From Rutidosis leptorrhynchoides (Eukaryota > Streptophyta > Magnoliopsida > Asterales > Asteraceae), in assembly GCF_046630445.1 (NCBI RefSeq), contig NC_092338.1, positions 339,101,001 to 339,165,000 of the forward strand: 64,000 bases of DNA, in the 5' to 3' direction. Below are positions 11,265 through 23,767 of this stretch, one piece after another. The translations under genes and the position numbers were made by a program. The notes beneath the pieces are model-generated. The model saw nothing but the letters and a program-made list of their open reading frames with translations. It had not been told where the DNA came from and did no database searches. Numbering within the stretch: position 1 is the first letter of the stretch; each line of letters begins with the position of its first letter.

Positions 11265-12459
11265 TTAGTGTTATATTAGATTAGTTCGGGTTATGTAAAG
11301 GTTATTTTATGGGTTTTAAAGTCGGAGCTCTGTCCGTGTAACACTACGCGATAAATAATCAATGTAAGCTATGTTCTCCTTTTTAAATTAATGTCTCGTA
11401 CTTAAGTTATTATTATGCTTATTTAAGACGAAGTAATCATGATGTTGGACTAAATATTAAAGACGGGGTAATTGGGCTTTGTACCATAATTGGGGTTTGG
11501 ACAAAAGAACGACACTTGTGGAAATTAGACTATGGACTATTAATGGGCTTTATATTAAATTAACGATACCTCGTTAATTTAATATAAAGGTTATGATTTG
11601 ACGTATCTATATATAACCACATACGCTTAATCGGACACGATGGGCGGGATATTTATAAGTACGAATTATTGTTCATTTGACCGGACACGGGGATGGATTA
11701 ATAAGGCAATGGACTCATTAAAACAGGGGTGGATTACATTCAAGGGTAATTGGTGTAATTGTTAACAAAGTATTTAAACCTTGGTTTACACACAGTCGAT
11801 AACCTGGTGTATTCATTAAGCAAAGTATTAAGACCTTGTTACAGTTCGAATCCCCAGTTAGTTGGAATATTTGACTTCGGGTATAAGGTTAAATTTGCCG
11901 AGCAGTTTATAATTATGACCGATGAACTATTATGGACAAAAACCAGATAGGTTTCAAATACATCCAGGACAAAGGACAATTAACCCAGGACAATAAATTA
12001 AAATCAAAACGTCAAACATCATGGTTACGAAAGTTTAAATAAGCATAATATATTTTATTTCATATTTCCTCGTACTTTTACTTATTGTCATTTTAATTAT
12101 TGTTATTTATTTTATATTGTTATTTAAATATCGTCATTTACTATACGCTTCGCTTAAAATATAAATCGACAAACCGGTCATTAAACGGTAAACCCCTTTT
12201 ATATATTATTATATATAATTATATATATTTTGTACAAATTTAGTTGTTTAAAAATATAGTGTGCAATAAGCCCGCTCCCTGTGGAACGAACCGGACTTCC
12301 TAAAAACTATACTACTCTACGATTAGGTACACTGCCTATAGTGTTGTAGCAAGGTTTAGGTATATCCCATTTGTAAATAAATAATTAAAACTTGTGTAAT
12401 TTGTATCGCTTTTCCTAGTAAAAATATAAACTATTTCATACCCCAACGCTACGACATCA
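10583..12459 (+). mobile_element. Athila-family solo LTR
   Basis: 1877 bp from TGATAAGG to ...GACATCA, collinear with the LTRs of A and F. It is flanked by a perfect 5-bp target duplication, TTGGT (10578-10582 and 12460-12464), with no primer site or internal sequence. This is the signature of LTR-LTR recombination after insertion into B's LTR. It contains an (AT)n tract around 11203-11257. Confidence 0.95.
11072..11145 (+). promoter_or_regulatory. Solo LTR core promoter: paired GC palindromes plus TATA box
   Basis: CCGTGACTCGCGG (11072-11084) and CCGCGACTCGCGG (11104-11116) start exactly 32 bases apart. TATAAAA (11139-11145) follows after 22 bases. ACTCCGTAGTAT lies 48 bases beyond the TATA box. 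Confidence 0.7.
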
Positions 12460-12464
12460 TTGGT

Positions 12465-12760
12465 GTATTAATATTATTGTTATTAGTATTAATTATTATT
12501 AACCTCAACATTATTACTAATATTACAAATATTATTAGTAATATCATTATTATTAAAATTACTAAAAATTATTACAATTCTTATTATTGCTATAAAAATA
12601 CAACTTATTATTATTATTATTATCACTAATATTATTAATATAATTATCATTAATAATTATCACCATCTTTATTATTAATATTATTATTATTATTATTAAT
12701 ATTAAAAGTATTATTAGTATTAATATTTATTAAATATTAAAATAAAATAAACATAAATTC
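12465..12760. repeat. AT-rich imperfect ATT/ATTA repeats in B 5' LTR
   Basis: Degenerate TTA/ATT trinucleotide sequence, similar in texture to 25855-26560 of the other LTR. No gene. Confidence 0.5.
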
Positions 12761-14500
12761 TAAGGACATATAATTACGTGTATAATCTATTCTCTAAACC
12801 CCATCGCTTTCCACTTACATATTAAATCATCAATCCTCTATAGTTATAGAATCCGTGAATGTAGTAAGTAAGCTTTTTGGTTAAATGTTACTATCATCTA
12901 AACATAATAAACAGATAGATATGTGAAATTCTATAATTGGGCAAACCACTTTTGAAAATTCTGTTCCTGTCTAAATTCCACCCAAGATACAGATACATAC
13001 ATGATAAAACTATCACACAACACCTCCCTTCTATAAATCAACCAAACACCCATTATCACCATCGATAGACTGCAACCTTGATCATCCTATTCCTTTGATC
13101 ATCTATCTCTCTTTATTTACTTAATATAGATATACATATACAGATGCATATCACCATTATGGAACCATTTGTTACTACCATCATCCACCTGCATATACAT
13201 GTACAAATACATACATATGCATATGCTAAGCATGACAATCACCATAACCATTATCATTCGAATACCACCTTTGGTTCATCAAACATACGAACCCCAATCA
13301 CACAGGATTATTAGTTGTATGCTACTTACTTTATGAATTAAAATGCAAGACCAAAACAACCACCCCACGAACCACCAACTTCACACGGTTGCTGTGTGTT
13401 TCTGTGTGTACTCGAAGACCCCAACACCTTCCTTTTATTTCTGTGTTGCAAGCAATCGGCAAATCAGTTGCAACAGTTACTATGCACCATATCTATTCCT
13501 GTTTCTATCTTTTCGAAGTGCAAACCAGGCTGCCACCACTGCTCGAAATACTGCAGCTTGGATATTCGCTGTGAGTAATTGTTTATATTTCTTCTTCATT
13601 TGACTGCTGTTACAGCTTCCACCATAACATCTTGTTAAAGGCTCGTTGTTGCTTCTACTCACCACCACAAACCACCTCTTTCGAAGTTTCGCTGCAAACA
13701 GAACATCAAAACCCACGAAACAATGAAAGTGTTAAACGATGAAGATCAGATGATTGGTAAATTTTATATGATAACAATGGAAGAAAGTGGAAAACATGTA
13801 TGTGTAAAGCTTGGAAAAGCAGAAGATGTAGACCCCCTGCTATTACTCAATTGCTGCAACTATCTACCATTACAACACCATAAAACGCCACCAACCATCA
13901 CCCTAACCCAATTAAAAACCCTAATTGTACCTGCAACACAAAACCCTTCGTTGTTGTTACTGGACTGATTCTAATTTCTATTACAGAGATCAAATCATCT
14001 CCTTTGTGAACACCTCTTGTTGCTGCTATATTAACCAAACACCACCGGATGCTTATTTTTTTTTTCTTCGGTTTTGACTCACCATTAGAACACCACTAAC
14101 TCTCATCTTCTTCTTATTCGAAATATCATCATCAAACTCATCAAGAACATCAAATTAATGCTTTTGTTCGAACAAATAAGTAAACAGAGAATAACGAGGG
14201 ATTAAAGAAATTAAAAGAATTACCATTGATTCGATTACTGGAATCAATTGGTGAAGGATAATGATCGACGATGATGAAGAAGATTAATGATGATACTGAA
14301 CGAGGGTAATTACAGATCGAGTACCTGCTAGTCATCGATGAATGCTGTTGGATGAATCTCTCGATGATAAAGACGATGATTGATTGTTTGTATGATCGAT
14401 GATTTTTTTTCTTTTCTCTCTACGTTTGGTTCCTGCTATACACGATCTGAATTGGAGCCGCCATCACACTCATTTATCCTTATTTAGGTATAATTATAAT
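12761..14500. other. B 5' LTR middle section without a gene
   Basis: It has a TATA-like CTATAAATC near 13034 and short open frames at 13343-13603 and 13723-13968 that show no recognisable domain and overlap each other. CCACC/ACCATC-rich text is typical of transcribed LTR leaders. It is not matched by the 3' LTR of B. Confidence 0.45.
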
Positions 14501-14550
14501 AATTATAATTAATATTATTATTATTATTCTTATATTATTCTAATCCTTAC

Positions 14551-14825
<275 letters not shown>

Positions 14826-16110
14826 AGTATTATCATTAAAATTATCATTTTAAAATTTTTATTACTAACAAAAGTATTTTTGTAAAATTATCATTTTCAT
14901 TACTATCATAAGTATTACCATTATTACTACCATTAATAACATTCTTATTGATAATATTATTACTACAAATATAATAACATTATATACATAAATATTTACA
15001 TATAACAAATTTTGATTTAATCATATAATACTAAATATATAGATATATATATATATATATATATTAGTATAATTATATGTATAAATATTAATATACAAAA
15101 TAACTATATATAAACATTGAAATAACAAATATATTACTAAATTAAATAAGTAATAAATAAACTAGTTTAATTACTATTACATGTTAATCATATGTGTTAA
15201 TATACATACTTGATATAGGTTCGTGAATCCGAGGCCAACCCTACATTTGTTCAATGTCATCATATGTATTTTTACTACAAAATACATTAGGTGAGTTTCA
15301 TTTGCCTTTTTACCCTTTATATTTTTGGGCTGAGAATACATGCGCAATTTTTATAAATGATTTACAGAATAGACACAAGTACATGAAACTACTTTCTATG
15401 GTTGAATTATTGAAATCGAATATGCCCCTTTTTATTAAGTCTGGTAATCTAAGAATTTGGGAACAGACACCCTAATTGACACGAATTCTAAAGATAGATC
15501 TATGGGCCCGACGAACCCCATCCAAAGTACCGGATGCTTTAGTACTTCGTTTTGTTTATATCATGTCCGAAGGGTTTCCCGGAATGATAGGGGATATTCT
15601 ATATGCATCTAGTTAATGTCGGTTACCAGGTTTTCAATCCATATGAGTGATTTTTATCTCTATGTATGGGATGTGTATTGAAATATGAAATCTTGTGGTC
15701 TATTGAAATGATAAAAATGATTATTTATGTTAAACTAATGAACTCACCAACCTTTTGGTTGATACTTGAAAGCATGTTTATTCTCAGGTATGAAAGAAAT
15801 CTTCCGCTGTGCATTAGCTCATATTAGAGACATTACTTGGAGTCATTCATGACATATTTCAAAAGACGTTGCATTCGAGTCATTGAGTTCATCAAGATTA
15901 TTAGTAAGTCAATTATAGTTGGATATATTATGAAATGGTATGTATACCGTCAACTTTCGATGTAAAGCAAGTTTGTCTTTTAAAAACGAATGCAATGTTT
16001 GTAAAATGTATCATATAGAGGTCAATTACCTCGCGATGAAATCAACTATTGTGAACCGTTTGTAATCGATATGGACTTCGCCCAGATAGATTAGGACGGG
16101 TCTCTACAGT

Positions 16111-16122
16111 TGGTATCAGAGC
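16111..16122 (+). promoter_or_regulatory. Primer binding site, tRNA-iMet type (element B)
   Basis: TGGTATCAGAGC, an exact complement to the 3' end of initiator tRNA-Met, two bases after the LTR end. Element C has the same site with one change. It fixes B as plus-strand. Confidence 0.92.
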
Positions 16123-16542
16123 GGTGGTCTTAGCGAACCAGGTCTATATTAGTGTGTCTAACTGATAAGTCGTTAGGATGCATTAGTGAGTCTGGACTCC
16201 GACCGTGTCTGCATGTCAAAAGTTTTGCTTATCATCTCGTGTCGAAAATTTCCTGCTTATCATTCTTAGGGAATCACTTGCTTATCATTCTTAATCTAGA
16301 CATATCTTACTGCCTGGATTGCATGAATAGTGTATAGACAAAATTCATATCTTAGTGTATCTGCTAATTCATATCTTAGCATATCTATTACTGTAAACTT
16401 TACCTAACATATTCCGTAGATTCCTCCGTAACTTATGGGATTTTAGTATTATATATGCATATATGTAAATTATGTATTGCAGGGTACTAATCTACATCCT
16501 ATAATCTATTTCTTATCGAATATCCTTCATCTGATCGTACGA

Positions 16543-17215
16543 GATGAATCCCTCAACCAGTTCGAGTCCCTCAGATTTTGATAGCTATTCCGATAATTAT
16601 CCGATAACTATTCTGACATGGATATTCACCTAAGCTCCGAAAGCGGTGTCACCAGAATAAATCAATCAATCATCCATCCCCAATTCATCTGATGAGTTCG
16701 TAGTCGACTTAATCAATGGAGACGCGAAGAAGGCGATCCCTTCCACCAACCAAATTCGCTTCTTGGTGAAGAACCCGAAGCACTTACCGGCGAACCTATC
16801 CAAAATATCATTTTCAGCCTCATTTCCAGAATAGCTCGACATGATTATATTCTATCCACAATTCTAAACCTTATTCATCCGCTCATTCCGACCGACAATC
16901 ATCCCGGAATAATAGAATAAGTCAATGAACTTCGCGCTCGAGTAATCAATCTGGAGAATATGGTGCAAAATTTACCAGCTTCAGCAACATCACCGGCACC
17001 AACAGTACCATTAGTAACAGCACTAGTACCAACAACAATCCATGCCTCAACATCTCATTATGTACCTCGAGCATAATCATCAATCTGTGAATCGTTCTAC
17101 ATCATTTATCTTCGTTCGACATGACGATTATGTAATCTCTAATGTTTTAGAGATTATATATTCTTGTTCTAACGATAAATCAAATGAGTTTAATATCATA
17201 TTGACTCATTAAATC
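16543..17215 (+). pseudogene. Degenerate ORF with coiled-coil-like segment, copy 1
   Basis: It starts with an ATG followed by a Ser/Pro/Asp-rich stretch (reads MNPSTSSSPSDFDSYSDNYP), then breaks repeatedly. Recognisable islands are ELRARVINLENMVQNLP near 16930 and DDYVISNVLEIIYS near 17124. It sits where element C has its acidic ORF, so it may be a decayed relative, but I see no direct sequence match. Function unknown. Confidence 0.4.
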
Positions 17216-17317
17216 CATGATTACATCGAAAGAAAATATATATGTATATATATTTTTTCATAAAGACTGTAATTAAAAATTCTTTCGTACAAACTGTTAA
17301 TGATGAAAATATTTTAA

Positions 17318-17334
17318 CGGGTAGGTAACACCCG
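17318..17334 (+). promoter_or_regulatory. Internal PPT-like hairpin, B copy 1
   Basis: TTAACGGGTAGGTA (17314-17327), identical to the start of B's terminal polypurine tract, followed by ACACCCG to give a CGGGT/ACCCG hairpin. The same arrangement occurs at 21288-21304 and in C at 34085-34101. Confidence 0.6.
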
Positions 17335-17805
17335 AGAAATATTTAGATTTCACATTAATAAGTTACACTATACATTTTTTCAAATCTGATTCAACATTCA
17401 TTTACTATCCTACTTACATCTACAGAGATACGAATCCGTTCACCACAGAATAACCATTTTCATTCAATTTCATATTTGGAATTTGATTTATCATAATCCA
17501 ACAAGTGGCATAATGAAGAAAACATTTGACAAAATAAAATTTGTTAGAAACAAACAAATTAACTATGAGAAATTTTTTTAAGAATCCGTGCTAACTGTTC
17601 CTAGCTAATTGTTCCTAGCTAACTGATTACATTTTATTTATCGCAATTTAATTATCGCAATTTACATTCTCGTAATTTTATTTATCGTCACTTAATTTCT
17701 GTTATTTACTTTACGCACCTTATTTATCGTCATTTAATTTCTGTATTTATTTTACGCACTTTAAATATCAGGACACGTATACAAGGTTTTGACATATCAT
17801 ATCGA

Positions 17806-17910
<105 letters not shown>

Positions 17911-18429
17911 TGGAATAACCATAGACACTCTATATGCAGTAATGATCGAGTTCTCTATACAGGGTTGAGGTTGATTCTATAATAATATATATACTTTGAG
18001 TTGGATCGAGTCTGAGACATGTACACGGGTCACGATACGTATTAATTAATTCAAATATTATATATTAAACTATATATAAATTATTAGACCGTCAACTGTG
18101 GACTGTCGATTGTGGACTAATAACATTGGACAATTAAAATGAATTAAAATATTATTTATAATATATGAAACTAAACAATTCTTCAAGTTTGTCACTTGAT
18201 TTCATCTTAGATCTCATTGAATCTTGACAATTATAATATGCGTTCAAACCTTTCATGATCCTTGAAAACACCTCAATCGATAGGATGAACCAACCGCACT
18301 TCATCTACGGAAGAAAAGATTGATGCATATAGCTATTCACCTGAGAAACTCTCGGCAACTGAGAAAAACGTTTAAAACGTAGCTATGCTAATTTCTTAGT
18401 GTTATTATTACCCAAAATAACTTTGCAAT

Positions 18430-18490
18430 CTCTTTCCAAATTAGTAAATTTTGTCACAGGTCCAGCAAGTCAACTTTGGCTTTTCGTTTG
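18430..18490 (-). pseudogene. Copia-like Gag zinc-knuckle remnant (antisense), copy 1
   Basis: The minus strand reads NEKPKLTCWTCDKI then a stop. The Lys-rich lead followed by CWxC resembles the CX2CX4HX4C knuckle context of Ty1/copia Gag; the His and last Cys are lost. Copy 2 (21800-21920) preserves the same segment with a longer open frame. Short, so tentative. Confidence 0.4.
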
Positions 18491-18840
18491 AAACAACTTT
18501 ATTATAACCTTGATTTATATGTGTGCTCTTTTATTGTTACCGAGGAACCTTTTATTATATTCCACCATATTACCAGCAGATGTATCAGCAACCTCGTTGC
18601 TCCTTGGCTTAAATCTCTCCGACAAATCACTATATTTATCTATTGAAGTCTCATCATGTACTCATCCGTATCTTGTAACAAGAATTACCATACCAATTAC
18701 CGGGAATCAGCAAATCTGTATTGTGAATCTCGCAACGTTTCCACATCAACAGTTATATGTATCCATATAACATTTATCTCTTAGAACTATGATCTTCCCT
18801 TCTGAAATTCTGAAAAGCACCCTGTCTGCAAATTAATGCT

Positions 18841-19100
18841 CTGAATTTTGAAAAGTTAAATGAAGCAACAAAAACTGTAAACGACCTCAACAGCCAAAAG
18901 TTGATAATAAAGAGTTGTATGTTGGCAAAGGTCAGAAAAAGTTTGAAACTGAAAAACTGATTGAGCAAACTACGAAGGAGTCTCTGAACAAATCACAAGG
19001 ACTAAACTTGTACATTAAGAATCCTGATGATTCTGTTTCTGATGAAATCTTTAGCGAATACCTTGCTTCTGACTCCAAACTCTTGCGGACAAATTTTCTT
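18841..19100 (+). pseudogene. Poly(A)-binding-protein gene fragment, copy 1
   Basis: The translation contains NEATKTVNDLNSQ, then after a 1-base frame slip LYVGKGQKK, then IEQTTKESLNK and KSQGLNLYIKNPDDSVSDE. This is the order of the end of one RRM, the inter-RRM linker and the RNP-2 start of the next RRM in plant cytoplasmic poly(A)-binding proteins. No introns are seen within the fragment. The frame degrades after about 19100. It is a captured host-gene fragment inside a retrotransposon, with a second copy at 22215-22440. Not expected to be functional. Confidence 0.75.
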
Positions 19101-20035
19101 CACCATCCTTCGATATTAGAAATTCCAAGATATCATCGTATCTTTCATTATAAATATCCTCCATATTTCTGAAGATATTTTCATAACTATTCTTATCTGA
19201 AATCATTAATCTCTTCGTGCTACCAGAGTTACATCATATAGAAACTGGTAGTTTCTATATTCTGTAAACTTTCGAGCTTAAAATATGAATGTTATTGAAG
19301 TAATGTTGGGAACTGATGCATGAGTTAGTATAATATAATGACACTTGATCAACGTGATTATATTACAGTGAGTCATGCTGAGTTTCTAATGGAATGTGAT
19401 GATTCACAGATCATAACGTCATCATGTGCCATGTTACATAACTCTTTCATTCTACTTAACCTCTGAACATATCAAGAAAATATATTCTTGATAAGTTCTA
19501 TTCTCAGTGAATCTGATAAATTTAAAAATCAAATCATGCTATCACGTTCCTTCCTGCTTAGAACATTATAATCATTCGAAACTCTATATCTACGAATTAT
19601 GGACCGTTACTCGCTTTACTAGAGGTCGGGAGGATGATAAAGAGGCAAAGAGCTCCAAAATATAAGAGAAAATATAAAGCCCAATAACAACACGGAAATT
19701 ACGAACCGTGTATATCAATGTTTATCGCAACATAAAGACACGGGAGAATTAAAAACACTATGAACCCAAGGGCGAAATAGAAGAAAACAGATTCCTCCGG
19801 TGGAAGTTGGAAAAGGAGAATGATTGTTGCAATAGTAAGGATAAGGACAAGGATCAGAACTGGATTAAACATTTTCGCAATCTTTTGAATTTGGAAATTG
19901 AGTATAGGAATGGTAAAATTAATGGAACGGAAGAAGTTAATTTATAGTGAAATATCTGATAAGGAAATCAAGGCAGATCTTCGCATTTAATTAGGGAGAT
20001 CTTAATTTCCTAATTTACCGATGAAACAGATCTTA
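19101..20035. other. B copy 1, remaining non-coding part
   Basis: It is collinear with 22440-23400 of copy 2 (shared phrases 'ttgggaactgatgcatgag', 'gacacgggaga', 'tttatagtgaaatatc'). No open frame of note. Confidence 0.5.
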
Positions 20036-20345
20036 TAGATCTTCGCGCTCGGGTAGTGGCTTTGGAGAATATGGTACAGAGATTACAAACACCAGCAGCA
20101 GCATCAGTAGCATAACCAGTACCACCATCATCAATGCCAATAGTACCATTACCACCTCCAACCACAACCGCGTCGTAAACCTCAACTTCACAATCTGTCC
20201 CACGAGCATCAACGTCATACGCACCATAGATACCAAGGAGTACCAACAACAATAACTGACGAAGTATTAATTCATAACTTCATTGAAGAAACATTCCGCG
20301 GCGATTATGTAATCTCTAAAGTCTTAGAGATTATCTAATCTAGCC
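20036..20345 (+). pseudogene. Degenerate ORF with coiled-coil-like segment, copy 2
   Basis: The plus-strand reading contains LRARVVALENMVQRLQ, matching copy 1 (ELRARVINLENMVQ). It is followed by a Ser/Pro/Thr-rich part and FIEETFRGDYVISKVLEII, matching the copy 1 island DDYVISNVLEII. Stops interrupt it. A third DYVISNVLEII island lies at 21100-21140. No known domain. Confidence 0.4.
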
Positions 20346-20621
20346 CTAACCATAAATCAGTTAAGCGAACCAAAATGATAGAAGGAAGAGTAGAAACCCT
20401 GACAAAAATGGTGTGTGATTAACAAGCTAAACTTGCTTTACCAACAACATCAACAGTACCATCAGCATTACCAGCATCGTCAGTACAGTCAACATCCAAA
20501 TCAACAACACCGATAACATCACAAACTCCGTCAGTTCAAGAAGTACTGTGGAAATTATTACGAATCAACAACGAACATATTGTATCAACGAGTTATGAAG
20601 TATTAACTCATTCTTCTAAAG

Positions 20622-20733
<112 letters not shown>

Positions 20734-21287
20734 TTCTGAAACTATATAAATCTTTCGTACTAAGCTATTGAATATGAATTGAAAAAGGGTAGATACTACT
20801 CGAATAAATTCATATTACTAATATGCTATGATGTACATCTTTCGTTAACAACCCAACCATCATTAGCTACAATCTCTGTTTCAATTAAATGAATTCGGTT
20901 TTATAATAAACCAAGTGTATTATTCAATAACTTGTTTGATTTTACACTTTCATCTTCAATGTACTCGGAATTTACTGAAAAACAACATTCGTATCTTGCA
21001 AAGTTCGCAAGAATTCTTCAAACGTCAACATCCTTCACTGAAGAATATCAACAAAAATAAATATTAAAGTATTGATTGCATTAGTGAAATACTCCGTGAA
21101 GACTATGTAATCTCTAATGTTTTAGAGATTATTCATTTCTAATTCAAACCGAAAGTCAAATGAGCTTAATATGATTTTAAACTCATTGAACCTGTATTAC
21201 ATCTGAAGAAAATATACTCACACATAATTTCATAAAGACTGTAATGAAAATTCTTGTTCAGAACATTATTTGTGAAATTTTTTTTAA

Positions 21288-21304
21288 CGGGTAGGTAATA
21301 CCCG
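21288..21304 (+). promoter_or_regulatory. Internal PPT-like hairpin, B copy 2
   Basis: CGGGTA-GGTAA-TACCCG, a 6-bp stem, beginning with the same TTAACGGGTAGGTA as the terminal tract at 23753-23767. Confidence 0.6.
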
Positions 21305-21799
21305 AGAGATATTTAAATTCACAATTAATATGTTACATTCTTTGAATCTGATTCAGTAATCACCAACTGTATTCACTACTCTCTCAACAATATACAATCT
21401 TTTGTAAAAATCAAAATAACTATTCTTATCCAAAATTGATTACATATTCTAATTTTGACAAATCAAAATCCAAGTCAAGATTTAACAGAAGACATCACTC
21501 TTAGAATTCCTACATATATCAAAGTTATACTTTGAATTCAAAATTATGACAGAACATCACTTTTATTTGTAACACTCAGAAGTATATGAAAATCATTCGA
21601 AATTCAGGAAGATTTCATCATTTGAATATTGACTATGACAATCTGCATTTAAAACCCTTCGAAATTCCGGAAGACACTTCAAACATTGAACAATCGAGAT
21701 GATGATCCAACCGCACATTATCCGAAGTCTTGTACCTGAAAAGCTCTCAAAACCAAAGTCATAGTTTAACACGTATCGCGTCGAATTCTTTAGCATTTA

Positions 21800-21920
21800 T
21801 TAGCAAAAACAAACTTTACGATTCCCTTCAAAGTAGCCAATTTTGTCACAGCTCCAGCAAGTCAACTTCGACTTTTCAGTCGGACCCGTCTTATTATAAC
21901 CCCGATAGATACGTTGCCCT
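21800..21920 (-). pseudogene. Copia-like Gag zinc-knuckle remnant (antisense), copy 2
   Basis: The minus-strand frame reads KGQRIYRGYNKTGP, TEKSKLTCWSCDKIGYF. The arrangement basic stretch - CWxCxxxGxF is that of a Ty1/copia Gag knuckle with the His replaced by Tyr and the last Cys missing. It lies antisense to the surrounding element, so it was probably captured with the module before duplication. Confidence 0.42.
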
Positions 21921-22214
21921 TTCGCCATTGTTAATGGGGAACCATTTATATCCCACCACAATAGCAGAGAAGTTAACATCAACTTCATTGATCAAGGGTT
22001 CAAGTCTCTTCGAAAAACCATTAAAATTGTTCGTAGAAACGCGACTGTATATTCACCCGTATCTTAACCTGACGTACCAATCACCAGGGAATTAGCAATC
22101 AGTATTTTGAATTCCGTAGCGTCTCTACGCCAACGGTTATACCTATAATGTCTACCTCCAAGAATTACAAATTTCGAATGTGAAGTTTCTGAAAACACCT
22201 TAAACTGCGAGCCA

Positions 22215-22440
22215 GTTTTTTGAAATACTAATGAAGCAGCAAAAACTGTAAACGACCTTAACAGCCAAAAGTTTGATGATAAAGAATAGTGTGTTGGTAA
22301 AGCTCAGAAAAAGAGAAGGTTTTGAACGGGAAAAAGGATTGAGCAAAGTATGAAAGAGGCTGTGGATAAATCACAAGGACTGAACCTGCCTTCAAAGGAT
22401 CCAAATGATTCAGTGTCTGCTGAAATCGTTAGCAAGCACG
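22215..22440 (+). pseudogene. Poly(A)-binding-protein gene fragment, copy 2
   Basis: The translation shows NEAAKTVNDLNSQKFDDKE, a stop, CVGKAQKK, a short disturbed part, IEQSMKEAVDKSQGLNL and DPNDSVSAE. The segment matches the RRM-linker-RRM part of plant poly(A)-binding proteins and is parallel to copy 1. One stop is TAG where Trp (TGG) is usual, a single G-to-A change. The two copies preserve different residues, so both decayed after the duplication. Confidence 0.75.
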
Positions 22441-23730
22441 TTACCCCTTATTCTAAACCTTCACAGACAGATATTCTTCATCATCATCTTACCTTAAATA
22501 TTATAAGGTATCTTCGTATCTTCCATTATACATATTCTCCATATCTCTGGAGATATTTTCACAACTATCCTTATCTGAGATCATTTATCTCTCCGTAATA
22601 TCTGCAACATAAAAAGAAACTGTGTTAGTTTCTAAATTCTGAAAAATTCAAATATGAATGTTTTGAAGTAGTGTTGGGAACTGATGCATGAGTTAGTATA
22701 ATATAATGACACTTGATCAACGTCATTATATTACAATAATTCATGTTGAGTTTCTAATGGACGTGATGATTCACAGAACATACCGTCATCTGTGTCATTT
22801 ACACGACTTTTACATTATATCTAATCTCTAAACATATCAAGGAAATATTTCTTGATGATTCGGTTTGTTCCAGGGTATTCTGGTAATTTAACAAATCAAG
22901 ATCGTACCATTTCAAATTCCTTCTTAGAACATTAACAATGTTCATTCCAAAATCCATATGTGCGAATTCCGGACCATTACAAGAGCTATTTAATCGCAAG
23001 AAGAAGAAACGAAAGGACAAAGCTCCAAAATAGAAATTTGGGGTATAAACCGCAGCAAATAGAAGAGAAGATTAACTGTGAATGACAATGATTATAAAAG
23101 ACAGAAGCAGGGACATCGAAGTATGAGGGAAGATATAAAACCCAACAACCACCCAGCAATTATAAACCGTATATGTCAATGCATATAGCAACGTAAAGAC
23201 ACGGGAGAACTAAAAACACTATAAACCCTAGGGTATAGTAGAAGTAAATAGATTCTTCCGGTGGCAGATTAAAAAGAAGAATGATAGATATGAAAGTTAA
23301 GAGGATATCAAGGATCAGGATAGGATGGAGCATATTAACGAATACTTTAAAGTATGAATTGAGGAAGAAAGTATAGAAGATGAGAGATGAGAGAATAAGG
23401 AAAAGAAGACGGTGGATTTATAGTGAAATATCCGACATAACAATCGAAACAGATTACCGTATTAAATCAAAGAAGATCTTGATTTCCTTAATTGCGGAAG
23501 GACCAAATCTTATTACGAAGATTTTCTTTAAATCCCATGAATTTCGGAAATCAATCATAACTACGTCATCGGTTAAAACGATTCTACATTTATTCATTTC
23601 GCTCTTTTACGATAGCTTCACTCATACGCTTCGAGAAATCGAATTATTTTATCCATCATGATAAAACTCTATGTATCAGCTTATATTCGTCATAATAACA
23701 TTCTTACTGTTAGCCATGACAACCTCTATC

Positions 23731-23767
23731 AAATTTCGGGACGAAATTTCTTTTAACGGGTAGGTAC
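23731..23767 (+). promoter_or_regulatory. Hairpin and polypurine-tract region of element B
   Basis: AAATTTCG-GGA-CGAAATTT (23731-23749), a perfect 8-bp hairpin, is followed by TTAACGGGTAGGTAC (23753-23767) and then the LTR start TGTGATGACCC. Element C has the same pair at 38809-38844. Confidence 0.7.

Noticed and set aside
13343..13968. Possible captured gene in B's 5' LTR
   Set aside because: Several short overlapping frames, none with recognisable motifs. CCA-rich leader-like sequence only.
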